DNA of 64,000 bases from Firm-13 sp037143795 (GTDB lineage Bacteria > Bacillota > Clostridia > Saccharofermentanales > Saccharofermentanaceae): assembly GCA_037143795.1 (NCBI GenBank), contig JBAWXZ010000004.1:62001-126000 (forward strand), written 5' to 3'. Below are positions 37,201 to 43,818 of this stretch, piece after piece. The first letter of the stretch is position 1. Each line of letters begins with the position of its first letter. The translations under genes and the position numbers were made by a program. The notes under the pieces were generated by a model. It had not been told where the DNA came from. It saw only the letters and a program-made list of their open reading frames with translations, and ran no database searches.

Positions 37201-38725
37201 AAAGGCCGGCGGATATATCTCCGACTGTTGCCCCTTCTTTTTGTGCCTGCTTTACTCTTGAATTCATAAAAACTGTACACCGGGTACCCAGATCGACCGG
37301 ATTTGTAGCAGTAAGGGCTTCCACTGAGAAGGAATGCGCATCCATTTTCAGGTTTTCCGCAAAAGTCTGTATAAACGAACCGCAGCCTGAGGAACAGGCT
37401 TCATTCAGCATGATGGAATCAATAACACCATTCCTGATGCGCATGCATTTCATATCCTGTCCGCCGATATCAATAATAAAATCAACATCCGGGCAGAAAT
37501 ATTTCGCGGATTGAAAATGCGCCATGGTCTCTATTTCGCCTTCATCGACACGAAGGGCAGCACGAATGATGTTCTCGCCGTAGCCGGTAACACAGGTATT
37601 GGCTATGCGGGCGGCAGAAGGAAGCTGCTGATAAAGTTCATTCATAATACCGACTGCACTCTTAACAGGGTTCCCTTTGTTGCCGCCGTAGTACGTATAT
37701 ACCAATTGCCCCTGCTCATTAATGAGCACGGCTTTTGTTGTAGTGCTCCCTGCATCAATACCGAGGAAACAAGGTCCCTTCTGAATGGAGAGGTCAAAAA
37801 GCTCCAGAGTGGCCCTGTCATGTCTTTCGTCAAACAATCTCTTGTCTTCTTCATCCTTGAAAAGCGGAGGAATACGTGTAATATCCGGTGTAAATCCCTT
37901 CTCATCATGAAAAGATGTGATGATATCGGAAAGAAGCACCGGTTCTTTCACGGCTGCAAGGGCAGCACCGATTGCAACATAAAGCTGCGCGTTTTCAGGA
38001 AGCCAGAAAGAGGAAACCTGGTCCTTGAGTGTGCGTTCGAAAGCTACACGCAGTTCTGAATTAAAAAAAAGAGGCCCGCCCAAAAATGCTACATGGCCGC
38101 GGATCGGCCGTCCGCAGGCAAGACCTGCAATTGTCTGGTTCACAACGGCCTGTAAAATGGAAGCAGCGAGATCTGATTTGGCCGCACCTTCATTAATCAG
38201 CGGCTGGAGATCACTTTTGGCGAAAACGCCGCAGCGCGAGGCAATTGTATACAGTGTCCCGTAATTCTTCGCGAGTGCATTTAAACCGTCTGCATCCGTC
38301 TGCAGAAGTGTCGCCATCTGATCGATAAAAGCACCCGTACCGCCCGCACATGTACCATTCATCCGCTGTTCGGGGACGGGATGAAGATATGTAATCTTGG
38401 CGTCTTCTCCGCCAAGCTCAATAATAATATCAGTCAAGGGATTATATCTTGTAATTGCAACAGTTTCAGCAATGACTTCCTGGACAAATTCAAGGCCAAG
38501 CCATGTTGCAACGGACAGGCCTCCGGAACCCGTAATGGCGAGCTGAACGCGAAGCGCAGGAAATTCAGCCTGCAGATCTTCAAAGGCCTTAATCAGTTCG
38601 CCGCGAATATCTGAATGGTGCCGCCTGTATTGTTGGTAGAGAACTTTATCACCGTCTAGAAGTACAATTTTCACTGTGGTTGAGCCGATATCAAGGCCCA
38701 TTTTTAACGAAGCAGGATTAAACAT
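34247..38725 (-). CDS. 2-hydroxyacyl-CoA dehydratase activase-like fusion protein (two BadF/BcrA ATPase domains + DUF2229 + dehydratase-like part)
   Basis: A very large (1492-residue) protein of uncharacterised function. Two ASKHA-type ATPase domains resembling the HgdC/BadF activators are in tandem. The first is at about 8-270 (GLDIGSTTVKIVL, GGEDAKITYL, NGTCAGGTGAF). The second is at about 320-590 (GIDAGSTTTKAVL, IGGQDMKCM, NEACSSGCGSF). Both keep the cysteine of the cluster-bearing loop. A DUF2229 region follows at about 680-900 (CPHCGNHC; VPRVLNLYENYPFWFTVL). The last 550 residues resemble HgdB-type dehydratase subunits (GRPYHCDPEIHHGIPE, NSFGCGLDAVTSDQV, TGGGCRATNYVAFL). The start at 38725 follows AAAGGTG. 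Family members likely drive ATP-dependent low-potential electron transfer; the substrate is unknown. No acyl-CoA genes lie nearby. Confidence 0.88.
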   Translation of the reverse strand: MFNPASLKMGLDIGSTTVKIVLLDGDKVLYQQYRRHHSDIRGELIKAFEDLQAEFPALRVQLAITGSGGLSVATWLGLEFVQEVIAETVAITRYNPLTDIIIELGGEDAKITYLHPVPEQRMNGTCAGGTGAFIDQMATLLQTDADGLNALAKNYGTLYTIASRCGVFAKSDLQPLINEGAAKSDLAASILQAVVNQTIAGLACGRPIRGHVAFLGGPLFFNSELRVAFERTLKDQVSSFWLPENAQLYVAIGAALAAVKEPVLLSDIITSFHDEKGFTPDITRIPPLFKDEEDKRLFDERHDRATLELFDLSIQKGPCFLGIDAGSTTTKAVLINEQGQLVYTYYGGNKGNPVKSAVGIMNELYQQLPSAARIANTCVTGYGENIIRAALRVDEGEIETMAHFQSAKYFCPDVDFIIDIGGQDMKCMRIRNGVIDSIMLNEACSSGCGSFIQTFAENLKMDAHSFSVEALTATNPVDLGTRCTVFMNSRVKQAQKEGATVGDISAGLSYSVVRNALYKVIKIRDTSQLGKKIVVQGGTFLNDAILRCFELISGREVIRPNVAGLMGAFGAALIARKRCTDFAKVSSILGADELSVFTMSTEMSTCPHCGNHCKLTISAFSNGGRFVSGNRCEKGEGGTVQKPVLPNLFLYKYNRTFRYKPLSADLAFRGKIGVPRVLNLYENYPFWFTVLTKLGFQVVLSARSDHKLFEKGMDSIPSESVCYPAKLVHGHIEDLIDKGVPTIFYPDIPYERNENKDANNHFNCPIVASYPEVIRNNLENLTAKNIRFLNPFLPLDNPQKLAERLSEVFSDEKVTKAEALAAIAAGDAEYDAFKNEIRIKGQEVLDELKRTGNKGVVLAGRPYHCDPEIHHGIPEMINGLGLAVLTEDSVAIPGRLQRPIRVVDQWMYHTRLYEAAAFVAEQENLELVQLNSFGCGLDAVTSDQVQEILESKGKLYTLLKIDEVSNLGAARIRIRSLKVAMDEREGRTKANLPAHSSYTISRIPFTKEHKAKHTLLAPQMAPIQFEFVEAVFRNYDFRMKLLKEATAEDIECGLRFVNNDACYPTIIVIGQMVNAFLTGGADPDNTSVMITQTGGGCRATNYVAFLRKAMREAGFPQVPVIALSVQGLEGNPGMNFTIPMIHHALQAICYGDMLSTLLLRVRPYEVTPGAANALYQYWSKRGINYFNRSAKFSELSSGYNMDKASRYIRSEEEQEASLIKNALADQDLDSKIDRAIRSFRHLVDQTIDSFDKFPMQDIERKPRIGMVGEILVKFQPDANNHAVDVIEGEGCEAVVPGLLDFFLYCFYNPGWRHENLGTSAVSSWFSSRGIDVLEGYRRHIVRKMKATGKFQLPMHIRRMADKAESVLSCGNACGEGWFLTAEMIELIESGVPNIICAQPFACLPNHVTGKGMIKELRRQFPHSNIVPIDYDPGASEANQLNRIKLMVSTAHLQHETVQKHHKALDAKKQQDTDRSKDKNAQPIGQSCEELNQ

Positions 38726-38770
38726 GTATTTCACCTTTTCTTATTGGCTATTTCTTGTCCTGGAAGACAT

Positions 38771-39619
38771 TTATTCTTTTCCGGAAGTGTCAGACTTCTG
38801 CGGTGAAGATATGTCCTCTTCAATATTATCAAGCGGCAGGGCCGGTATTGACGGCTCACCGAATAAATGCGGCGCTGTAGGATCAGGTTCTTCGCCTACG
38901 ACAGGCGGTGCAAAAAAAACAGGGATCCCAGGTAAATATGTCTTGCGTTCTTTACGGCTGTCAACACCGGATTTGAGTATTTCCCGCACTTCCTGCTCAC
39001 GCCTTGATTTCTCGCGGAGAACACGCATTTTCTCCTGATAGTCATTATTACGCTTTACACGATAACCTCCTGCACCAAAGAGTTCCTCACGGAATTCACT
39101 CTGGAGTCCAAGGCACAGAGGTTCGTTCGGAATTCCCTGTGAAAGATTGAAAACATTGCCCCTGTCATCCTTTGTTGCAAGCCGAAGCATTTTGGCTGCT
39201 TCAGCGAGATTCTTCTCAAAATCAGTGTATTCCCCTTCGATCCCGATCAGGAGCGGAAGCCCGGCGAAATTAATCCTGACATACGGAAGATTCTCCGTAA
39301 GGATCAGATGAAGGGAAAGTAATTTCATATATGATTCAAGGGCCAGGAACTCCTGGTCACAAAAAAGTGCAACGCTGCCTTCAGGTGCGATCAAATTCAC
39401 ATCCGAAAATTCATTTTCAAAACCTCTGGCCCACACGTGGTACATTTCACGAAAAACAGCCATCGCAAAGGATTCAAAATCCTTTGCAAGCGGACGGGCA
39501 AGAATATGCTCACGCATCTGAAACAGAAGGTCCAGATAAGTGCGCTCCGTATCAGCAGGAATGCTGGTCCATTTAATATAAGCGGCAATGTCCAGGGCAT
39601 TGTATCGATAATAAGTCAT
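38771..39619 (-). CDS. Unrecognised 282-residue protein upstream of the activase fusion
   Basis: I do not recognise this protein. It begins MTYYRYNALDIAAYIKW; the ATG at 39619 is chosen because AAAGGA lies 7 nt upstream. An earlier TTG in frame would overlap that ribosome site. Residues 1-200 look globular and mixed alpha/beta (FESFAMAVFREMYHVWARGFENEF; LPYVRINFAGLPLLIGIEGEY). A basic helical stretch (about 195-230, REKSRREQEVREI) follows, then a proline-rich tail (PGIPVFFAPPVVGEEPDP) ending in an acidic/serine segment. No membrane segment or cysteine cluster is seen. It lies 45 nt before the activase gene, so a shared transcript is likely. Confidence 0.7.
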   Translation of the reverse strand: MTYYRYNALDIAAYIKWTSIPADTERTYLDLLFQMREHILARPLAKDFESFAMAVFREMYHVWARGFENEFSDVNLIAPEGSVALFCDQEFLALESYMKLLSLHLILTENLPYVRINFAGLPLLIGIEGEYTDFEKNLAEAAKMLRLATKDDRGNVFNLSQGIPNEPLCLGLQSEFREELFGAGGYRVKRNNDYQEKMRVLREKSRREQEVREILKSGVDSRKERKTYLPGIPVFFAPPVVGEEPDPTAPHLFGEPSIPALPLDNIEEDISSPQKSDTSGKE

Positions 39620-39720
39620 GAAGTATCCTTTCAATCAGAACACAAGAAATTGAGAATTTAATTATAGCATATCCTGGACATTCATATGAAAGCAAAACAG
39701 AAACCTTTCTTAATTCTTAC

Positions 39721-39757
39721 AAAAAAATCCGCCTCAGAAAATAATTCTGAAACGGAT
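39721..39757 (-). terminator. Intrinsic terminator after the 87-residue protein gene
   Basis: On the minus strand ATCCG-TT-TCAGAA, a 5-nt loop, TTCTGA-GG-CGGAT and a run of six to seven T. It lies 35 nt after the stop at 39792. Confidence 0.88.
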
Positions 39758-39791
39758 CAAATATCTTGCTCAAGCGGGAAACAGCAGAGAA

Positions 39792-40055
39792 TTAAACCTC
39801 TGTAGTCTCAACCGGTGTACCGAATAGATTGAGTCTGAACAGCATGGATTCATCTTCGGTGTTTGAGCAGTAAATTCTGGCGTTAACCAGTTTGCCGCCC
39901 TCGATCAGATTCACAAGTCCTGCGATCTGACTAAGCTTACTCTTGAGATTGAAGCGGTCATCCTCATCAGTAATGAGCATAACATCACCCTTGCAAGAGT
40001 CCAATGCTTTCATAAAGGCCTGTACATCAACATTGTTTAAATTAAATGCTTTCAT
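39792..40055 (-). CDS. Small conserved-looking protein, 87 residues
   Basis: A short soluble protein with a strong ribosome site (AAGGAGGTATGACTC). The sequence shows alternating helix and strand patterns: NNVDVQAFMKALDSCKGDVMLITDEDDRFNLKSKLSQIAGLV is an N-terminal half, split here at QAFMKALDS, and the second half ends in SMLFRLNLFGTPVE. I recall similar small proteins of unknown function in Lachnospiraceae and relatives, sometimes mislabelled as polyA polymerase, which this is not. It has its own extended -10 promoter and its own terminator, so it is an independent, probably well expressed unit. No function is proposed. Confidence 0.75.
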   Translation of the reverse strand: MKAFNLNNVDVQAFMKALDSCKGDVMLITDEDDRFNLKSKLSQIAGLVNLIEGGKLVNARIYCSNTEDESMLFRLNLFGTPVETTEV

Positions 40056-40175
40056 GAGTCATACCTCCTTGGGGGTCTTGCTGAATCACCCTGTGATCCG
40101 GCAATGTACATCAAGCTTTTGCAGCTTTTTGTCTGTGTTTGTAAGTGACAGCAGCTGTTCTCTGCTGTCTTAATG

Positions 40176-40184
40176 AGTATAGCA
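40176..40184 (-). promoter_or_regulatory. Extended -10 promoter of the 87-residue protein gene
   Basis: TGC-TATACT on the minus strand, about 120 nt before ATG 40055. No good -35. The leader between them is unexplained but shows no clear riboswitch fold. Confidence 0.45.
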
Positions 40185-40281
40185 TATGCAATGTTGCCAC
40201 GCAATATTTATACTGGACACCTTATACATATATGTGCCTTGCTGTTTGTGCACATTGCACAAATTCCTTGCTTTGAATACT

Positions 40282-40788
40282 TCAATATTCAATATTCAAA
40301 TTTCGATAATGGTGAACAGTAAAGTCATAACCTTTGATAGAGTGTATAACATCGGAACGGCTTACTTCCTTCCAGCTGATCTCATTGTCCAGATTATCCA
40401 GATAAACATCAGCTTTGAACGAGTGGTTAATGCGGGAAATGACAGCTTCCGAACAATACTGAAGGAATGTATGATATATTTCTGCCCCTCCTATGATGTA
40501 AATTTCTTCATTCCCGTGCTCATGGTTATACGCCAGTACTTCTTCCTTCGAATGCAGTACCAGGGCACCTTCCTTTGTAAACGAACGGTTTCTGCTCATA
40601 ATGATATTAATACGGCCCGGCAGAAGCTTCTGGCCGGGGAAAGTATCCAATGTCTTCCTTCCGTATATTATTGTGTTTCCAAGTGTCAGCCTGCGAAAAG
40701 TTTCTTTCTGATCCTCAGGAAGGCTAACGAGAAGATCCCCCTTATACCCGATCGCCCAATTGTTATCTACTGCTGCTATTACTTTCAT
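40282..40788 (-). CDS. folA: Dihydrofolate reductase
   Basis: A 168-residue DHFR that regenerates tetrahydrofolate after thymidylate synthesis. It begins MKVIAAVDNNWAIGYKGDLL, which carries the substrate/NADPH loop; NTIIYGRKTLDTFPG and IYIIGGAEIYHTFL are the cofactor motifs. The start has GGGAGGTCAT. It follows thyA by 48 nt, the common thyA-folA pairing. Confidence 0.95.
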   Translation of the reverse strand: MKVIAAVDNNWAIGYKGDLLVSLPEDQKETFRRLTLGNTIIYGRKTLDTFPGQKLLPGRINIIMSRNRSFTKEGALVLHSKEEVLAYNHEHGNEEIYIIGGAEIYHTFLQYCSEAVISRINHSFKADVYLDNLDNEISWKEVSRSDVIHSIKGYDFTVHHYRNLNIEY

Positions 40789-40836
40789 ATGACCTCCCTG
40801 ATTTCTGACCTGCCGCCTTGTGTTTGATACCGGTTA

Positions 40837-41667
40837 TCAGACGGCAACCGGTATCGAAGTGATTTTGGGTCCTGCTGTATAATTTTCGAGATGAATATTG
40901 GCAGTGGAAAAAGAATAAAAGTCTTCGATGCCTGCATCAATGACAAGTTTGGGCGCCGGATATACGGGACGTTCAATCAGCTCCTTTATTATGGGAATAT
41001 GACGGTCATATATGTGTGCATCCGCAATGACGTGGACAAACTCACCCGCTTCAAGACCTGCCGCACGGGCGAACAGATGTATCAGTGCTGCATATTGGCA
41101 GACGTTCCAGCCATTAGCTACAAGCATATCCTGTGACCTTTGATTTAAAACAGCATTTAATGAATTACCCGTTACATTAAAGGTCATGGAATATGCACAT
41201 GGATACAGATTCATCTCCGACAGATCCTGATGGACATAAAGATTTGTAAGTATGCGCCGGCTGTATGGATTATTCTTCAAGTCATAAAGAACACGGTCCA
41301 CCTGATCGAATTCACCTTCCCTGTATTTGTGCTTCACCTGAAACTGATATCCGTACGCCTTGCCGATTGAGCCCTTATCATCAGCCCATTCATCCCAGAT
41401 ATGACTTTTGAGATCACGGACATTATTGGATTTCTTCTGCCAGATCCATAGAATCTCGTCAACCGCGGCATTGAAATTAATAAACCTCTGCGTAAGAATC
41501 GGAAACTCTTCCTTTAAATCATACCGGTTTACAATGCCAAAACTCTTATAAGTATATGCATATGTGCCGTCAGGCCATTTCGGACGGACTTTCTCATTTT
41601 CCGTTGAAAACCCGTGCTCCAAAATCTGTCTGCAGTTTGAAATAAAAAGCTCATCTGCCTTGCTCAC
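40837..41667 (-). CDS. thyA: Thymidylate synthase (variant active-site neighbour)
   Basis: A 276-residue folate-dependent enzyme that methylates dUMP. The nucleophile is C157 in LYPCAYSMTF, and QRSQDMLVANGWNVCQYAAL matches the dUMP-binding block; HVIADAHIYDRHIP is the C-terminal substrate motif. In classical ThyA the cysteine is followed by His (PPCH); here Ala follows. The N-terminal part lacks the usual RTGTGT spacing and reads DGTYAYTYKSFG. It belongs to a clostridial subfamily with these changes. The start is GTG 41667 with GGGAGGG upstream. It is coupled to folA as the source of dihydrofolate. Confidence 0.93.
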   Translation of the reverse strand: MSKADELFISNCRQILEHGFSTENEKVRPKWPDGTYAYTYKSFGIVNRYDLKEEFPILTQRFINFNAAVDEILWIWQKKSNNVRDLKSHIWDEWADDKGSIGKAYGYQFQVKHKYREGEFDQVDRVLYDLKNNPYSRRILTNLYVHQDLSEMNLYPCAYSMTFNVTGNSLNAVLNQRSQDMLVANGWNVCQYAALIHLFARAAGLEAGEFVHVIADAHIYDRHIPIIKELIERPVYPAPKLVIDAGIEDFYSFSTANIHLENYTAGPKITSIPVAV

Positions 41668-41752
41668 AAGTGCCCTCCCACTGTCGTATATTTTATTTTA
41701 TTACAATCATACTAACACAGCGCTTTTTCTTTTTACAGTGTCTGAAAGTCCA

Positions 41753-42646
41753 TCATTTGTTTTCATCGCTTGATGAAAGGCGGCGATTTCGTTTCCTTCC
41801 GCCTGCGATCCAGGGCAGGTAAAGGATTAACCAGATGACAAATATCAGTCCGATCTCAAGGAAAATATAACCAGGATGGCCAAACCACCGTTCAAACACC
41901 TGCAGTACCGTATCTTTCGGTACATATCCGAGAAACATGTAATTGCCGCCAAATAAACTATTAGCAGCAGCAGCGATACCGGCCAGGGACAGCAGCAGCA
42001 GGAAACATCCGGGCAGCCTGCGGAAGTCGGGACGAAATCCACTCCCCCAGACAATCAGGACCGGGACCAGGATCAGCGTTGTATGCGTCAGTGCGGACTG
42101 CAGGTATTGAAAGCTGAAAAGCGGATAATACCAGCCCGGTGTAATGAGTGCAGCAAGTGCGGCCGGCATGCTCAGTGCATATGCAAATTCCTTAAGGATG
42201 ACATTCCGTGTCCGGAATACGGCAGCAAATTCAACAAAGATGGATGCGCTGCATAAATGCAGCGGCAGGCAGTTGCGTAAGGAGTAATGTCCGATGAGGA
42301 TATACCAGACCCAGTCAGCAATTTCACTGCTGACCATAAATATTACCAGGACTTTAAGGATGCCTTTTTTTACGGAATCGGATTGTCTGCGGTAGGCAGC
42401 AAGTGCTCCGGCAATAATGATAAGCGAGGTAATAAGAAAGGTGATATGCGTCGGACTGAAATTGCGCGTAATGAATTCGGACGGTATATCCAGATCCACC
42501 GACCAGAAATACTGCAGTCGGAAGGGATCGCCATTTGAAGCCGCAAAAACCAGGCTGACAATAATCTGCACAAAAAGATAGGCGGCCAGACCGGTCAGCG
42601 TTATAAATACCGGTTCAATTTTGCCGGTGCCTTGAAGTTTAATCAT
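41753..42646 (-). CDS. YwaF family (TIGR02206) integral membrane protein
   Basis: A 297-residue protein with about seven hydrophobic helices. The LPLHLCSASIFVEF segment (about 128-141) is characteristic of the YwaF/TMEM164 family; the human homologue has been reported as an acyltransferase for ether lipids. The FSPTHITFLIT segment also fits. The start has GAGGATGCCGCA. It lies between a rhomboid-like gene and thyA. The bacterial function is unknown. Confidence 0.82.
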   Translation of the reverse strand: MIKLQGTGKIEPVFITLTGLAAYLFVQIIVSLVFAASNGDPFRLQYFWSVDLDIPSEFITRNFSPTHITFLITSLIIIAGALAAYRRQSDSVKKGILKVLVIFMVSSEIADWVWYILIGHYSLRNCLPLHLCSASIFVEFAAVFRTRNVILKEFAYALSMPAALAALITPGWYYPLFSFQYLQSALTHTTLILVPVLIVWGSGFRPDFRRLPGCFLLLLSLAGIAAAANSLFGGNYMFLGYVPKDTVLQVFERWFGHPGYIFLEIGLIFVIWLILYLPWIAGGRKRNRRLSSSDENK

Positions 42647-42735
42647 TGCGGCATCCTCGATCTCAATAATTAAGGGAATATGTATACGTTTTTGAGCTCC
42701 AGTTTATGAAAATCAAACCAATGCTGAAGGAAGCT

Positions 42736-43407
42736 TTACCTCCATCCTGCTTTACGGCTGTTTCTCTTCCACTTCATTTTGCGGATGATGCGGTTGGTAC
42801 CGTCAAAAAAATCGCGCCAAAAGAAAATTGCAATATTCAGAAGGGCCACTAATAGTGCAATCTTTCCCTGCCAGCTGCTTATCAGAAGCAATACAAATAA
42901 GTATGCCGCATCAAGATAAGCCAGATACTTAACTTTGATGGGCAGCACAAAAAACAAATTAATCTTGAACTCAGGAAAAAGCAGTGCAAATGCAAGGAAT
43001 AGGGACATATTCAGATAATTGTTCGTCGCATATCCTGTGATCAGTCCGGCTAAGACTGATCCGAGCACCCCGCACAGATAGAAAACATCGAATTTGAACG
43101 AACCCCATTCATCCTCCATTGCGGACCCCATCAGCCAGTAAAAATACAGTGATAGTAATATAAAAAGAATACTCGAATTCGGCGGGATGAATATAAAGGA
43201 AAAAAGACGCCATATCTGGCCGGCAAAGATCGCATCACGGTCAAAAACGAGCAATGCCGATAAAGTGCTGCCTGCCTGAACAGACATCACCAAATCAGCA
43301 AGGAATACTATAGCCATGCCAAAGACGATAATGGTCATCAGGTTCTTTATGGCTTTCCGGCCATATTTATAGTCCAGTTTTTGCAGCCAGCTGCGATTAT
43401 AATTCAT
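42736..43407 (-). CDS. Rhomboid-like membrane protein lacking the catalytic serine motif
   Basis: A 223-residue polytopic protein with rhomboid-like features: GQIWRLFSFIFIPP before a long helix, and GSAMEDEWGSFKFDVFYLCGVLGSVLAG (split here at VFYLC) in the region of the L1 loop and next helix. Active rhomboid proteases carry GxSG in the fourth helix and a later His. At the matching place this protein reads NNYLNMSLFLAFALLFPE, with no GxSG and no paired His, so it is likely a pseudoprotease. The start at 43407 is chosen for GGGAG 8 nt upstream; 23 extra in-frame codons lie before it. Confidence 0.7.
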   Translation of the reverse strand: MNYNRSWLQKLDYKYGRKAIKNLMTIIVFGMAIVFLADLVMSVQAGSTLSALLVFDRDAIFAGQIWRLFSFIFIPPNSSILFILLSLYFYWLMGSAMEDEWGSFKFDVFYLCGVLGSVLAGLITGYATNNYLNMSLFLAFALLFPEFKINLFFVLPIKVKYLAYLDAAYLFVLLLISSWQGKIALLVALLNIAIFFWRDFFDGTNRIIRKMKWKRNSRKAGWR

Positions 43408-43548
43408 AATTAAACTCCCATACAGAATTTTCGAAATCTCCCTGATAGAAGATTCATTAAAATATATTATAATCATTCAACAAAAACAATGAAATAGATT
43501 TTGTTATATACCGCTGAAGAACTGGAAGCGCAGTGTAAATCCCGGATA

Positions 43549-43590
43549 CAAAAAGCCGCATAACAAGTCATAAGACTTAATCATGCGGCT
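43549..43590 (-). terminator. Terminator after tRNA-Pro
   Basis: On the minus strand AGCCGCAT...ATGCGGCT with an inner stem AAGTC/GACTT, followed by TTTTTG. It lies directly downstream of the tRNA 3' end. Confidence 0.88.
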
Positions 43591-43596
43591 GTTTTG

Positions 43597-43672
43597 TGGT
43601 CGGAGTGAGAAGATTCGAACTTCCGGCCTCTTGGTCCCGAACCAAGCACGCTACCATCTGCGCTACACCCCG
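43597..43672 (-). tRNA. tRNA-Pro (anticodon CGG)
   Basis: A complete 76-nt tRNA on the minus strand. The acceptor stem CGGGGTG pairs with CACTCCG with one G-U pair. The anticodon stem CTTGG/CCAAG holds the loop TTCGGGA (anticodon CGG), the T arm has AGTTCGAATCT, and CCA is encoded after discriminator A. It is flanked by its own promoter and terminator. Confidence 0.96.
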
Positions 43673-43702
43673 ATATGTTCGCCCGTTTAGGCGAACACTA
43701 GA

Positions 43703-43731
43703 ATTTTACTTGCAAAAGAGTGAACTGTCAA
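43703..43731 (-). promoter_or_regulatory. tRNA-Pro promoter, with an 8-bp hairpin at the predicted 5' end
   Basis: TTGACA (43731-43726), a 17-nt spacer and TAAAAT (43708-43703). The transcript should start near 43696, inside the inverted repeat TGTTCGCC/GGCGAACA (43697-43676), which ends 3 nt before the mature tRNA. Confidence 0.82.
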
Positions 43732-43818
43732 CGAAAATCATTCAAAATTCCCCGTTGATTTTCTATTCATTTTATGCAGTTTCCCGCATTTCAGCTTTCT
43801 TACACAATGCGGGCAGAA

